Assembly: GCA_003202005.1 (NCBI GenBank)
Contig: QJJF01000002.1
Coordinates: forward strand, 1-64,000
From: Williamsia faeni
Lineage (GTDB): Bacteria; Actinomycetota; Actinomycetes; Mycobacteriales; Mycobacteriaceae
DNA: 64,000 nucleotides
Direction of reading: 5' to 3'
Made by a program: the position numbers and the translations under genes. Positions 38,561-48,969 of this stretch are shown here, piece after piece; the first letter of the stretch is position 1, and each line of letters opens with the position of its first letter. The notes under the pieces are model-generated. The model saw nothing but the letters and a program-made list of their open reading frames with translations. It was not told the origin of the DNA and did no database searches.

Positions 38561-41500
38561 GTGACCATTCACCAGTTTCGCGCAGGAGCAGAAGAGAACT
38601 CAGCCTGGGCCCCGCGCCCAGATGGATCGTTGATCGACCGGCTTCGCGAGGGTGAGTCCTATGCAGTCAGCTTCGGGGGACAGGGTGGCCCGTGGCTGCC
38701 CGTGCTCGCCGAATTGGTGATCGACGCAGATCTCGACCGCAGCACCACCAAGATCGTCGAAGCCGCCGAACGACTCATCGAGCCGGTGGCCGATCAGCTC
38801 TCGGCCGCGCGCCCCGATGGCTTCCATCCCCTGAGCTGGGTGCACGCCTACAACAGCGAAGAGGTCTTGCCGACCGACTCGGCACTCGTTGCCGCCCCGG
38901 TCTCCGTGCCGGGCATCTTGCTGGCGCAGCTCGCCGCGATCAGCGCGAACCGCAAGCAGGGACTCGACCTCGGCGCGTTGCCGCCGGTTGCCGCCGTGGG
39001 TCACTCGCAGGGCGTATTGGCCGCCGAGGCCATCAGGTCCGCATCTGAGGATGGTGGGCTCGGAGACGGCGCGCTCCTCGCGGTTGCGCATCTCATCGGT
39101 GCTGCCGGAGCGTTGATCGCCCGCCGCCGCGGACTGACCGTGGACGCCTCGGGCAGCCCGATGCTTTCGGTCACCCAGGTCGATCCCGCCCGCATCCAGG
39201 TGCTTGTCGACGAATACGCCCAGGGACTCGGGGAGTCCGACCGGGTGTCGGCACCTGTTGTCTCGATCATCAACGGCCGTCGCTCGGTCGTGCTCTCCGG
39301 CGCTCCGCGTCACCTGGCCGCGTTCATCAGCCAGTGCGAGACGGTTGCTGCCGCGGAGGCCGCCGACCGCAAGAAGAAGGTCACCGGCGGCTCGCCGTTC
39401 GCGCCGGTCTTCGATCCACTGTCCGTGTCGATCGCGTTCCACCATCCTTCACTCGAAGCCGCGTGCGATCTTGTTGCCGATTGGGCGCGAGCCTGCGACA
39501 TCGACCAGGTTGCTGCCCGTCGGCTGGCCGCAGCCGTCCTCGTCGATCAGGTCCAGTGGGTTGATGCCCTCGACGACGTGATCAACGCCGGCGCGAAGTG
39601 GATCCTCGACCTCGGTCCCGGCGACGTCGCCACCCGTCTGAGTGTTCCCGTCGTCCGCGGACAGGGCATCGGACTCATCTCCGTCAGCCAGCGCGGCGGA
39701 CAGCGCAACCTGTTCGCACCCGGCGGCATCCCTGATGTCCAGATCCCGTGGAGCAGCTACCGCCCCCGCATCGTGTCGCTTCCCGATGGCCGTCAGGTTG
39801 TCGAGACCGCGTTCACCCGCCTGACCGGTCGCTCGCCGATGCTGCTGGCCGGTATGACCCCGACAACGGTTGATCCCGCGATCGTCGCCGCTGCCGCCAA
39901 TGCCGGCCACTGGGCCGAGCTGGCCGGTGGCGGACAGGTGACCGAGGCGATCTTCGCCGAGAACATCGCGAAGCTGACCGACTTGCTCGAGCCGGGCCGC
40001 CAGGCACAGTTCAACACCCTGTTCCTCGATCCGTACCTCTGGAAGCTGCAGATCGGCGGCAAGCGCCTGGTGCAGAAGGCCCGCGCGAACGGCGCCCCGA
40101 TCGACGGTGTCATCGTGTCGGCCGGTATCCCCGAGCTCGACGAGGCCGTTGCGCTCGTCTCTGAGCTCGCCGACGCGCAGATCCCGTACATCGCCTTCAA
40201 GCCCGGCACGATCGGACAGATCCGTTCGGTGATCCGCATCGCCGCCGAGGTCCCGCACTACCCCGTGATCGTGCAAATCGAGGGTGGCCGCGCGGGTGGA
40301 CACCACTCGTGGGAAGACCTCGACGCGCTGCTGCTGGCCACCTACGGCGAGCTGCGCGCCCGTCAGAACGTCGTCATCTGTGTCGGTGGTGGCATCGGCA
40401 CCGCCGAGCGTGCCAGCGAATACCTGACCGGTGTCTGGTCGGCGGCCCACGACTACCCGCTGATGCCGCTCGACGGCATCCTGGTCGGCACCGCCGCGAT
40501 GGCCGCCAAAGAGGCGACCACCTCGCCGGCCGTCAAGGAACTGCTGGTCAACACCCCCGGGTGTGACGAGTGGATCGGTGCCGGTTACGCCGCTGCCGGA
40601 ATGGCATCGGGCCGAAGCCAATTGGGCGCCGACATTCACGAGATCGACAATGCCGCCTCGCGTTGTGGCCGTCTGCTCGACGACGTCGCCGGTGACGAAG
40701 AGGCTGTTGCCGAGCGTCGCGACGAGATCATCGAAGCCCTGTCCGGTACGGCCAAGCCGTACTTCGGTGACGTCGCTCAGATGACCTATCAGCAGTGGCT
40801 CGAGCGCTACATCGACCTCGCCGTCGGTGAGGCCACCGGTGACAAGACCTGGGTCGACATCACCTGGCGCCAGCGCTTCGTCGAGATGCTGCAGCGCGCC
40901 GAGGCCCGGCTGAACGACGCCGACCGCGGCCAGATCACCACCCTCTTCGGACACGACTCGGCCACCGACAACGCCGGTGCCGCCGTCGATGCACTGATCG
41001 CGGTCTACCCGTCGGCCGGCACCGATGTATTGCATCCCGCCGACCTGGTGTTCTTCCTCGAGCTGTGCCGGACGCCGGGCAAGCCGGTCAACTTCGTGCC
41101 CGTCATCGACAAGGACGTGCGCCGCTGGTGGCGCAGTGACTCGCTGTGGCAGGCCCATGACGCTCGCTACGGCGCCGACGAGGTCTGCATCATCCCCGGA
41201 CCCGTTGCGGTTGCCGGTATCACCCGCGTTGACGAGCCGGTGGGCGAACTGCTCGACCGTTTCGAGGCGCAGGTCGTCACCGACCTCGCCGGTGTCGGTG
41301 AGCAGGCGCAGCCTATCAGCGCTCGCCTGCGGGCCGGACTGGTCGATGTCGACGGAGTCCTCGGCAGCGTCATCGAAGCTCTGAACGTCCAGTGGTCCGG
41401 CCGGCTGGTCGCCAATCCGATTGCGCTGCTGGGCGATCGCGATGCCTGGGAGTTCCCGTCGGACGAGCGCGGTGAGCACGAGCCCACCGGTGCCGTTCTC

Positions 41501-44500
41501 GAGCGCACCGAAGACGGCGTCGTCCTGAATGTGCCGATCGGAAAGTCGACCGTCTCGATCCCGATGATCGTCGACAACTCGATCTTCGACGGTGGTGCCC
41601 CGAAGGTGACCATTGATGCGGCTGCCGGTGCGATGCGCCAGATCCTCACCGTCGCCGCCGGAGGATCGCTCACCGCTGTGTCCGACCGGACCGCGACCTG
41701 CACGGCGACCTGGGACCCGGAAGCGGTTGCCGATCACGCCGCCGTGACCGCGTACACGCTGCCCGAACACCTCAGCGCCTCACTGCCGCAGGGTGTGAGC
41801 GGCTTCGCCAACCCCGACACCCTCGTCGGACTCTGCTGGCCGACCGTGTTCAGCGTGATCGGAGCGGCCACCACCGACGACGGTGCACCCGTTGTCGAGG
41901 GCCTCCTCGATCTGGTCCACCTCGACCACGTGGCATCGACCGTGGGACAACTGCCCCGCGTCAAGGCCGAGTTCACCGTCACCGCAACCCTTTCGGATGT
42001 CACCGACACCGACATGGGCCGCGTGATCACCATCGCGGTGGCCATCACCGACGGATCCGTCGTGATCGCCGAGATGACAGAGCGTTTCGCCGTGCGTGGC
42101 CGCACCGGCGCCGGCGAACTGTCCGATCCGGCCCGCGCCGGTGGTGCCCTGAGCGCCGCAGCCGGTGACGCAACCCGGAAGAAGTTGCGGGAAGCCAAGT
42201 TCGCAACCCCGTCGCGGATGCACGGCTTCGCGTTGGTGTCGGGTGACCACAACCCGATCCACGTCAACGATTCGGCCGCGAAGATGGCCGGACTCGGAAG
42301 CCCGATCGTGCACGGCATGTGGCTGTCGGCCGCTGCGCAGCACGTCGCCACCGCCACCGACGCCAAGAACCCGATCCCGGTTCCGCGTGCACTGCAGGGC
42401 TGGACCGCCCGCTTCCTCGGCATGGTCCGTCCCGGCGATGAGGTGACGATTCGCGTCGACCGCGTCGGCATGGATGCCGGCCGCGACATCATCGAGGTCA
42501 GCTGCAAGGTGGGTGACCTGCTGGTCATGAACGCCACCGGACTGCTGGCCCCGCCGAAGACCGTCTACGCCTTCCCGGGTCAGGGCATCCAGAGCAAGGG
42601 CATGGGTCTCGACGCCCGGGCCCGCTCCAAGGCCGCTCGCAAGATCTGGGACCGCGCCGACAAGCACACCCGTGACGCACTGGGCTTCTCGATCCTGGCC
42701 GTGGTCCGCGACAACCCGACCACGTTGTCGGCAGGTGGCACCACCTACCAGCATCCCGATGGCGTCCTGTTCCTGACGCAGTTCACCCAGGTCGCCATGG
42801 CGACTCTCGGTGTTGCGCAGATCGCCGAGCTGAAAGAGTCCGGAGCCTTCGTCGAAGGTGCGATCACCTGTGGCCACTCGGTCGGCGAGTACAACGCGCT
42901 GGCTGCCTGCGCCGGTGTTCTCCCGCTCGAGGCAGTCCTCGAGGTCGTCTTCCAGCGCGGCGAGGCCATGCACCATCTCGTTCCGCGAGATGCCAAGGGC
43001 CGCAGCGACTACCAGATGGCGGCCATCCGGCCCAGCCAGTTCGGTCTGGCCGACGAGGACGTCATTCCTTTCGTCAACGAGATCGGTGAGCGCAGCGGCG
43101 AGTTCGTCGAGGTCGTGAACCTCAACCTGCTCGGTTCGCAGTACGCCATCGCCGGCACCGTGAAGGGTCTCGAAGCACTCGAGGCCGAGATCGAGATCCG
43201 CCGCGCGAAGACCGGTGGCAAGCGCTCGTTCATCGTCGTTCCCGGCATCGACGTGCCGTTCCACTCGACAGTGCTGCGCGCCGGTGTGCCGGACTTCCGG
43301 ACCCGCTTGCAGGATCTGCTGCCCGAGCACATCGATCCCGACATCCTCGTCGGACGCTACGTGCCCAACCTGGTGCCGCGGATGTTCAACCTGGGCCGCG
43401 ACTTCGTCCAGGAGATCGCGGACCTGGTTCCGTCGGATCCGCTGAACGAGGTTCTGGCCGACTGGGATTCGTGGAGCACCAAGCCCGGCGAGCTGACCCG
43501 CGTGATCCTGGTGGAGCTGCTGGCATGGCAGTTCGCCAGCCCGGTCCGGTGGATCGAGACCCAGGATCTGCTGTTCACCCCCGCCGAGCGCGGCGGAGTC
43601 GGCGTCGAACGCTTCATCGAGGTCGGCGTGAAGTCGGCACCGACACTGAGCGGCCTGGCCGGCAACACACTCAAGCTCGACGACTATCAGCAGGCCACCG
43701 TCCAGGTGCTCAACATCGAGCGCGACTCCGATGCGATCCTGTCCAAGGACTCCGCACCCGAGGTGGACGAGGACGACGACGTCACCGAGGCACCGGCGGA
43801 CTCCGGTGCACCGGCCGAAGCTGCAGCGCCGGCCGCAGCCGCTCCGGCTCCTGTTGCCGCCCCGGCAGATTCAGGTCCGCGTCCGGACGACATCTCGTTC
43901 GGCCCGGCCGACGCCGTCAATTCGGTGATCGCACTGTGGACCAAGATCCGCGTCGATCAGATCGGATCGGCGGACACGATCGAGGCGCTGTGTGACGGTG
44001 TCTCCTCGCGTCGTAACCAGCTGCTCCTCGACATCGGCGGCGAACTCGGACTGGGTGCGATCGACGGTGCCGCAGAGGCGGAGATGCCGGCGCTGGCATC
44101 GACCGTGAACGCACTGGCCCGCGGCTACAAGCCACTGGGTTCGGTCCTCTCCGACGCGGTGGGCGATCAGATCCGTAAGGTCTTCGGCCCGGCGGGCAAG
44201 CGCTCGTCGTACATCGAAGACCGCGTCACCTCGGTGTGGCAGCTCGGCTCCGGCTGGGCGACGCACACCACGGTTGCGGTGGCACTCGGCAGCCGCGACG
44301 GCGTGAGCGTGCGCGGCGGCGATCTCGGTGACCTGATCTCGACGCCTCCGGCCAACGCCGAAGCCGTCGACGCACTGATCGACGCAGCGGTCGCCAAGGT
44401 CGGTGCCATCAAGGGCATCGCCGTGTCGAAGCCGGCCGTCGGTGGCGGTGGTGGCGGAGGCATGGTCGACGCTGCGGCACTGGGCGAGCTGACCGAACAG

Positions 44501-47500
44501 TTCACCGGGCGTAGCGGGGCCCTGGCCTCGGCTGCAAAGACCATCCTGGAGAAGCTCGGTCTGGCCGATGAGGTTTCGGCCGCCGAGCCCGTCGAGGACA
44601 ACACCGCCGCGCTCGAACGTGTCAGCGCCGAACTGGGTTCGGACTGGCTGCGGGTCGTGACCCCGGCCTTCGACGAGCGCCGCGCGGTCCTGATCGACGA
44701 TCGCTGGGCCACCTCCCGTGAGGATCTGGCGCGACTGTGGATCGAAGACGAGCACGTCCTCGACCAGGACTTCTACGACATCGCGGCACGTTTCGTCGGT
44801 GCCGGCGAGACGGTCTGCCACCAGGCCACCTGGTGGCAGGGCAAGGCATTGGCCAACGGCTACCAGGAGCATTCGCGCCTGTACGGCCAGATTGCCCATG
44901 CCGCACAGGATCCGAAGCCCGCGTCCTACTCGGATGACATCGCGGTCGTGACCGGCGCCAGCAAGGGTTCGATCGCCGCAGCGGTCGTCGAACAGCTGCT
45001 GGCCGACGGCGCAACCGTTGTCGCCACGACATCGCGTCTCGACGACAACCGGATGGCGTTCTTCAAGTCGCTGTACCGCCGCAGTGCCCGCGGAAACGCT
45101 GCACTCTGGGTGGTTCCGGCCAACCTGTCGTCGTACACCGACGTCGACGAGCTCGTCTCGTGGATCGGTAGCGAGCAGACCGAAAACCTCGGTGGCAAAA
45201 CAGGTGTGGTGAAGCCGGCCCTCAAGCCGACGTTGCTGTTCCCGTTTGCCGCACCCCGCGTTGCCGGTGATCTCACCGATGCCGGTGGTCGCGCCGAGCT
45301 CGAGATGAAGGTGCTGCTGTGGTCGGTGGAGCGCTTGATCGCCGGACTCGGTGACATCGCTGCCGACCACCACCTGGCCGCACGCCTGCACGTGGTGCTG
45401 CCCGGTTCCCCGAACCGCGGAATGTTCGGTGGCGACGGTGCCTACGGCGAGTCCAAGGCTGCACTCGACGCGCTCGTGAAGCGTTGGGGCGCCGAGGATT
45501 CGTGGAACTCGAAGGTCACGCTGGCTCACGCTCTGATCGGCTGGGTCTCCGGAACTGGTCTGATGGGCCACAACGACGGACTCGTCGCGGCCGTGGAGGC
45601 CGCCGGTGTCAAGACGTGGTCGACACCCGAGATGGCCACCGAACTGCTCAAGGCCGTCACCCCCGCGGCACGACTGCAGGCACGCACCGAACCGTTGCAG
45701 CTCGACCTGACCGGTGGACTCGGCGATGCCAAGCTCGACATGAAGGCACTGGCTCAGGCACAGGCCGACGCGGCTGCCGCAACCGAGGACGACACCGAGG
45801 ACGACGAGCCGACAGTGGCGGCTCTGCCGTCGCCGGCCCGCGCCCCCGAGTCGACCACCCCGGCATGGGGCAACATCGACGCCCGCCCCGAGGATCTCGT
45901 GGTGATCGTCGGCGCCGGAGAGCTCGGACCGTACGGCAGCAGCCGGACCCGCTTCGAGATGGAGGTCGCAGAAGAACTCTCGGCCGCCGGTGTGCTCGAG
46001 CTGGCCTGGAGCACCGGGCTCATCACCTGGGAGGCAACACCGAAGCCGGGTTGGTACGACGCCGAATCGGGTGATCCGGTGGCGGAAGCGGAGATCGCGG
46101 ATCGCTACCACGACACCGTGGTCGAGCGCTGCGGCATCCGCCGGTACGTCGACGACGGCGACATGATCGACAACGCGTCGCCACTGCTCACCTCGGTGTT
46201 CCTGGACAACGACCTCACCTTCTCGGTGGCGTCGGAAGCCGAGGCACGGTCGTTCCTGTCCGCCGCACCCGACAAGACCAAGATCAAGGTCGACGCCGAG
46301 AGCGGCGAATGGCAGGTGACCCGCATGTCGGGCACCGAGATCCGCGTCCCGCGCAAGTTCAAGCTGAGCCGGACCGTGGGCGGTCAGATCCCCACCGGAT
46401 TCGATCCCACTCGCTGGGGTGTCTCCGCGGACATGACCGAGTCCATCGACCGGGTTGCACTGTGGAACCTGATCGCCACCGTGGATGCCTTCCTGGCCTC
46501 CGGATTCGAGCCGTCGGAACTGATGCGCTGGGTCCACCCGGGTCTGGTCGCCAACACCCAGGGCACCGGCATGGGCGGCATGACGTCGATGCGGTCGCTG
46601 TACCTGGACACCTTCACCGGTGAGGCCAAGGCCAACGACATCCTGCAGGAAGCTCTCCCGAATGTGGTTGCGGCCCACGTGGTCCAGTCCTACATCGGTA
46701 GCTACGGCGCGATGATCCATCCGGTCGCCGCCTGTGCCACCGCCGCCGTTTCGGTGGAGGAGGGTGTCGACAAGATCAAGCTCGGCAAGGCGCTGTTCGC
46801 AGTCGCCGGTGGTTTCGATGACCTCGGTATCGAGGGCATCGTCGGATTCGGTGACATGTCGGCCACCGCGGAGTCCGGGAAGATGGCAGCGCAGGGCATC
46901 AACGAGCGCCGCTACTCCCGCGCCAACGACCGTCGTCGTGGCGGATTCGTGGAGTCCCAGGGTGGCGGCACGATCCTGCTCGCCCGCGGCGATGTCGCGG
47001 CCGAGATGGGCCTGCCGGTCCTCGGTGTTGTCGGTTGGGCACAGAGCTTCGGCGACGGTGTCCACACCTCGATCCCCGCTCCGGGCATCGGCGCACTGGG
47101 TGCGGCTCGCGGACAGAAGGATTCGGGCTTCGCCCGGTCGTTGCGCCAGCTGGGTGTGAGCCCGGACGACGTGGCACTGGTCTCGAAGCACGACACCTCG
47201 ACCAAGGCCAACGATCCCAACGAGGCGAACCTGCACGAGCGTCTCGCCGCGGCGATCGGCCGCAGCGAAGGTGCACCGCTCTTCGTGGTGTCGCAGAAGT
47301 CGCTGACCGGACACGCCAAGGGTGGTGCGGCAGCCTTCCAGCTGATCGGCCTGTGCCAGATGTTGCGCGACGGCGTCATCCCGCCGAACCGCAGCCTGGA
47401 CTGTGTCGATGAGGCCATGGAGGAGTACAAGCACCTCGTCTGGCCGACCAAGCCGCTGCACTTCGGCGACCGGTTCGCACTCAAGGCGGGTCTGCTGACC

Positions 47501-47791
47501 AGCCTCGGCTTCGGTCACGTCTCCGGACTGATCGCGGTTGTCCATCCGGAAGCCTTTGTCGCATCGCTTGATCCGGCTCAGCGTGAGCAGTACCGGACCG
47601 CGGCAGCGGAGCGTTCACGATTGGGACAGCAGCGTCTGCTCGAGTCGATGTTCGGTGGCAAGCCCGCCTACCAGCGGCCGCCGAACCGTCGCTTCGACGA
47701 CAGTGCCTACGAGGGTGACCAGGAAGCGGCCATGCTGCTCGACCATGACGCTCGCTTGTCGGCCAACGGGCACTACGGCGCCGGCGTATGA
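38561..47791 (+). CDS. fas: Type I fatty acid synthase, single chain
   Basis: This 3076-residue multifunctional enzyme makes C16-C26 acyl-CoAs, the precursors of membrane lipids and mycolates. Domains in order are acetyltransferase (S149, GHSQG), enoyl reductase (GGRAGGHHSWED), hot-dog dehydratase near 1227 (GDHNPIHV) and malonyl/palmitoyl transferase (S1440, GHSVGEYN). An Ala/Pro linker leads to ACP (S1815 or S1816, DGVSSRRNQ), ketoreductase near 2130 (VTGASKGS) and ketosynthase (C2725, AACATAAVS; KSLTGHAKGG). GTG 38561 has a GAGGGAG ribosome binding site. acpS follows after 13 bases. Large antisense open frames within it are composition artefacts. Confidence 0.98.
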   Translation: MTIHQFRAGAEENSAWAPRPDGSLIDRLREGESYAVSFGGQGGPWLPVLAELVIDADLDRSTTKIVEAAERLIEPVADQLSAARPDGFHPLSWVHAYNSEEVLPTDSALVAAPVSVPGILLAQLAAISANRKQGLDLGALPPVAAVGHSQGVLAAEAIRSASEDGGLGDGALLAVAHLIGAAGALIARRRGLTVDASGSPMLSVTQVDPARIQVLVDEYAQGLGESDRVSAPVVSIINGRRSVVLSGAPRHLAAFISQCETVAAAEAADRKKKVTGGSPFAPVFDPLSVSIAFHHPSLEAACDLVADWARACDIDQVAARRLAAAVLVDQVQWVDALDDVINAGAKWILDLGPGDVATRLSVPVVRGQGIGLISVSQRGGQRNLFAPGGIPDVQIPWSSYRPRIVSLPDGRQVVETAFTRLTGRSPMLLAGMTPTTVDPAIVAAAANAGHWAELAGGGQVTEAIFAENIAKLTDLLEPGRQAQFNTLFLDPYLWKLQIGGKRLVQKARANGAPIDGVIVSAGIPELDEAVALVSELADAQIPYIAFKPGTIGQIRSVIRIAAEVPHYPVIVQIEGGRAGGHHSWEDLDALLLATYGELRARQNVVICVGGGIGTAERASEYLTGVWSAAHDYPLMPLDGILVGTAAMAAKEATTSPAVKELLVNTPGCDEWIGAGYAAAGMASGRSQLGADIHEIDNAASRCGRLLDDVAGDEEAVAERRDEIIEALSGTAKPYFGDVAQMTYQQWLERYIDLAVGEATGDKTWVDITWRQRFVEMLQRAEARLNDADRGQITTLFGHDSATDNAGAAVDALIAVYPSAGTDVLHPADLVFFLELCRTPGKPVNFVPVIDKDVRRWWRSDSLWQAHDARYGADEVCIIPGPVAVAGITRVDEPVGELLDRFEAQVVTDLAGVGEQAQPISARLRAGLVDVDGVLGSVIEALNVQWSGRLVANPIALLGDRDAWEFPSDERGEHEPTGAVLERTEDGVVLNVPIGKSTVSIPMIVDNSIFDGGAPKVTIDAAAGAMRQILTVAAGGSLTAVSDRTATCTATWDPEAVADHAAVTAYTLPEHLSASLPQGVSGFANPDTLVGLCWPTVFSVIGAATTDDGAPVVEGLLDLVHLDHVASTVGQLPRVKAEFTVTATLSDVTDTDMGRVITIAVAITDGSVVIAEMTERFAVRGRTGAGELSDPARAGGALSAAAGDATRKKLREAKFATPSRMHGFALVSGDHNPIHVNDSAAKMAGLGSPIVHGMWLSAAAQHVATATDAKNPIPVPRALQGWTARFLGMVRPGDEVTIRVDRVGMDAGRDIIEVSCKVGDLLVMNATGLLAPPKTVYAFPGQGIQSKGMGLDARARSKAARKIWDRADKHTRDALGFSILAVVRDNPTTLSAGGTTYQHPDGVLFLTQFTQVAMATLGVAQIAELKESGAFVEGAITCGHSVGEYNALAACAGVLPLEAVLEVVFQRGEAMHHLVPRDAKGRSDYQMAAIRPSQFGLADEDVIPFVNEIGERSGEFVEVVNLNLLGSQYAIAGTVKGLEALEAEIEIRRAKTGGKRSFIVVPGIDVPFHSTVLRAGVPDFRTRLQDLLPEHIDPDILVGRYVPNLVPRMFNLGRDFVQEIADLVPSDPLNEVLADWDSWSTKPGELTRVILVELLAWQFASPVRWIETQDLLFTPAERGGVGVERFIEVGVKSAPTLSGLAGNTLKLDDYQQATVQVLNIERDSDAILSKDSAPEVDEDDDVTEAPADSGAPAEAAAPAAAAPAPVAAPADSGPRPDDISFGPADAVNSVIALWTKIRVDQIGSADTIEALCDGVSSRRNQLLLDIGGELGLGAIDGAAEAEMPALASTVNALARGYKPLGSVLSDAVGDQIRKVFGPAGKRSSYIEDRVTSVWQLGSGWATHTTVAVALGSRDGVSVRGGDLGDLISTPPANAEAVDALIDAAVAKVGAIKGIAVSKPAVGGGGGGGMVDAAALGELTEQFTGRSGALASAAKTILEKLGLADEVSAAEPVEDNTAALERVSAELGSDWLRVVTPAFDERRAVLIDDRWATSREDLARLWIEDEHVLDQDFYDIAARFVGAGETVCHQATWWQGKALANGYQEHSRLYGQIAHAAQDPKPASYSDDIAVVTGASKGSIAAAVVEQLLADGATVVATTSRLDDNRMAFFKSLYRRSARGNAALWVVPANLSSYTDVDELVSWIGSEQTENLGGKTGVVKPALKPTLLFPFAAPRVAGDLTDAGGRAELEMKVLLWSVERLIAGLGDIAADHHLAARLHVVLPGSPNRGMFGGDGAYGESKAALDALVKRWGAEDSWNSKVTLAHALIGWVSGTGLMGHNDGLVAAVEAAGVKTWSTPEMATELLKAVTPAARLQARTEPLQLDLTGGLGDAKLDMKALAQAQADAAAATEDDTEDDEPTVAALPSPARAPESTTPAWGNIDARPEDLVVIVGAGELGPYGSSRTRFEMEVAEELSAAGVLELAWSTGLITWEATPKPGWYDAESGDPVAEAEIADRYHDTVVERCGIRRYVDDGDMIDNASPLLTSVFLDNDLTFSVASEAEARSFLSAAPDKTKIKVDAESGEWQVTRMSGTEIRVPRKFKLSRTVGGQIPTGFDPTRWGVSADMTESIDRVALWNLIATVDAFLASGFEPSELMRWVHPGLVANTQGTGMGGMTSMRSLYLDTFTGEAKANDILQEALPNVVAAHVVQSYIGSYGAMIHPVAACATAAVSVEEGVDKIKLGKALFAVAGGFDDLGIEGIVGFGDMSATAESGKMAAQGINERRYSRANDRRRGGFVESQGGGTILLARGDVAAEMGLPVLGVVGWAQSFGDGVHTSIPAPGIGALGAARGQKDSGFARSLRQLGVSPDDVALVSKHDTSTKANDPNEANLHERLAAAIGRSEGAPLFVVSQKSLTGHAKGGAAAFQLIGLCQMLRDGVIPPNRSLDCVDEAMEEYKHLVWPTKPLHFGDRFALKAGLLTSLGFGHVSGLIAVVHPEAFVASLDPAQREQYRTAAAERSRLGQQRLLESMFGGKPAYQRPPNRRFDDSAYEGDQEAAMLLDHDARLSANGHYGAGV

Positions 47792-47804
47792 CGGCCGGCA
47801 CGGA

Positions 47805-48209
47805 ATGACGGTTATCGGAGTGGGGATCGACCTCGTGTCGGTCCCCGGCTTCGCCGAACAGCTGAAGCAGCCGGGTACCACATTCGCCGACCGGTTCACG
47901 GTGGGGGAGCGTCGTGACTCGGCGTCCGGTACCGGCGAAGACGCCCGGCACCTGGCCGCCCGGTGGGCGGCGAAGGAAGCCTTCATCAAGGCCTGGTCGG
48001 TGAGCCGCTTTGCACGGAAGCCGTTGTTGCCCTTGATCCGTCACGGCGACATCGAGGTTGTCACCGACACCTGGGGTCGGCCGGCGATCAGGCTGGCCGG
48101 TGAAATCTCCAGATTTCTGGAGGGCACCGTGGTGCACATCTCGCTGACCCACGACGGTGACATGGCGGCCGCCGTGGCCGTCATCGAGGATGTGCCGGCA
48201 GAGAACTGA
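47805..48209 (+). CDS. acpS: Holo-[acyl-carrier-protein] synthase
   Basis: This 134-residue 4'-phosphopantetheinyl transferase activates the ACP domain of FAS-I. The magnesium-binding residues D9 (GVGIDLV) and E58 (WAAKEAFIKA) are present. It begins 13 bases after fas, the conserved fas-acpS pairing. The ATG at 47805 is chosen because the family starts close to IGVGIDLV. Confidence 0.96.
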   Translation: MTVIGVGIDLVSVPGFAEQLKQPGTTFADRFTVGERRDSASGTGEDARHLAARWAAKEAFIKAWSVSRFARKPLLPLIRHGDIEVVTDTWGRPAIRLAGEISRFLEGTVVHISLTHDGDMAAAVAVIEDVPAEN

Positions 48210-48225
48210 ATTACTTGGCTCGCGG

Positions 48226-48259
48226 AAGCCGCCGGATCACTCTGTGGTCTGGCGGCTTT
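48226..48259. terminator. Hairpin between acpS and tetR, likely bidirectional terminator
   Basis: AAGCCGCC (48226-48233) pairs with GGCGGCTT (48251-48258), and the inner GATCAC/GTGGTC can extend the stem. It overlaps the last codons of the convergent tetR gene. The flanking T-tract is short, so the assignment is moderate. Confidence 0.6.
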
Positions 48260-48950
48260 CGGGATTCTCGAGCATCATGTACCGCCCGAGCATGAGTTTG
48301 AGTTCGGCCACGGTGTCGGGATGGTTGTGGCCTTCCTGCACCGAGAAGCTCAACAGCGAATACGCCGTGTGCACCAGCAACTCCGACATCAGCGCACGGC
48401 GATCGCGCTGCGGGGTCAACGGCGCGATGATGCGCGCCACCTGGGCGGCCAGAGCACGTTCATGGACTGTCGCGGTCGCCCGGGTAGCCGGCGTCGACTG
48501 AACGGCCAACCACACGGCGCGCCGGGACGGGTCGTCGTGCCAGAGCCTGGCGAGGTGATCGATGAACTTCTCGAGCAGCCGGGGCCAGTCCAGCGATGGG
48601 ATCTCCGCGGCAAAGCTCGCCAGCTCGCTCTGGACGCCGGTCGCGTCTTCGCGGTCGAGCTCGCAGACCACCACGTACTTGTTCGCGAAATACTGGTAGA
48701 GGGTGCCGATCGGGACGTCGGCCCGGGCCGCGATGTGCTCGCAGGTCAGGGACTCGAAACCGACCTCGATCAGCAGCTCCCGCGCAGCGGCCAGCATCGC
48801 GTCGAAGCGCAGTTGGCTACGTTGCTGTGTCGGCCGCTTGCGGGGGACCAATGGTTCGGCACTGAGCAGCCTCGAAGCTCCGGACCGCGGAGCACTGGTC
48901 TTGAGCGCTCCGGTGGGCCCGGGTCCGGGACCGGACTGCCGTGAAACCAT
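48237..48950 (-). CDS. TetR-family transcriptional regulator
   Basis: This 237-residue regulator has a Pro/Ser-rich N-terminal extension of about 45 residues. The TetR helix-turn-helix follows (LTCEHIAARADVPIGTLYQYFANK, in two parts: LTCEHIAARADV and PIGTLYQYF). The ligand-binding domain is helical and unassigned. ATG 48950 is used, with GGAGG about 12 bases upstream. It lies between acpS (convergent) and bcp (20 bases upstream, same strand), so it may regulate lipid or oxidative-stress genes; this is positional inference. Confidence 0.88.
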   Translation of the reverse strand: MVSRQSGPGPGPTGALKTSAPRSGASRLLSAEPLVPRKRPTQQRSQLRFDAMLAAARELLIEVGFESLTCEHIAARADVPIGTLYQYFANKYVVVCELDREDATGVQSELASFAAEIPSLDWPRLLEKFIDHLARLWHDDPSRRAVWLAVQSTPATRATATVHERALAAQVARIIAPLTPQRDRRALMSELLVHTAYSLLSFSVQEGHNHPDTVAELKLMLGRYMMLENPESRQTTE

Positions 48951-48969
48951 GGACGATGCCCGCCTCCGG

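Noticed and set aside
39449-47545. Very long open frames on the minus strand within fas (773 and 1224 codons)
   Set aside because: They lie opposite a clearly coding FAS-I gene. Their translations are Arg/Gly/His/Asp-rich without domains, as expected from high-GC codon bias.
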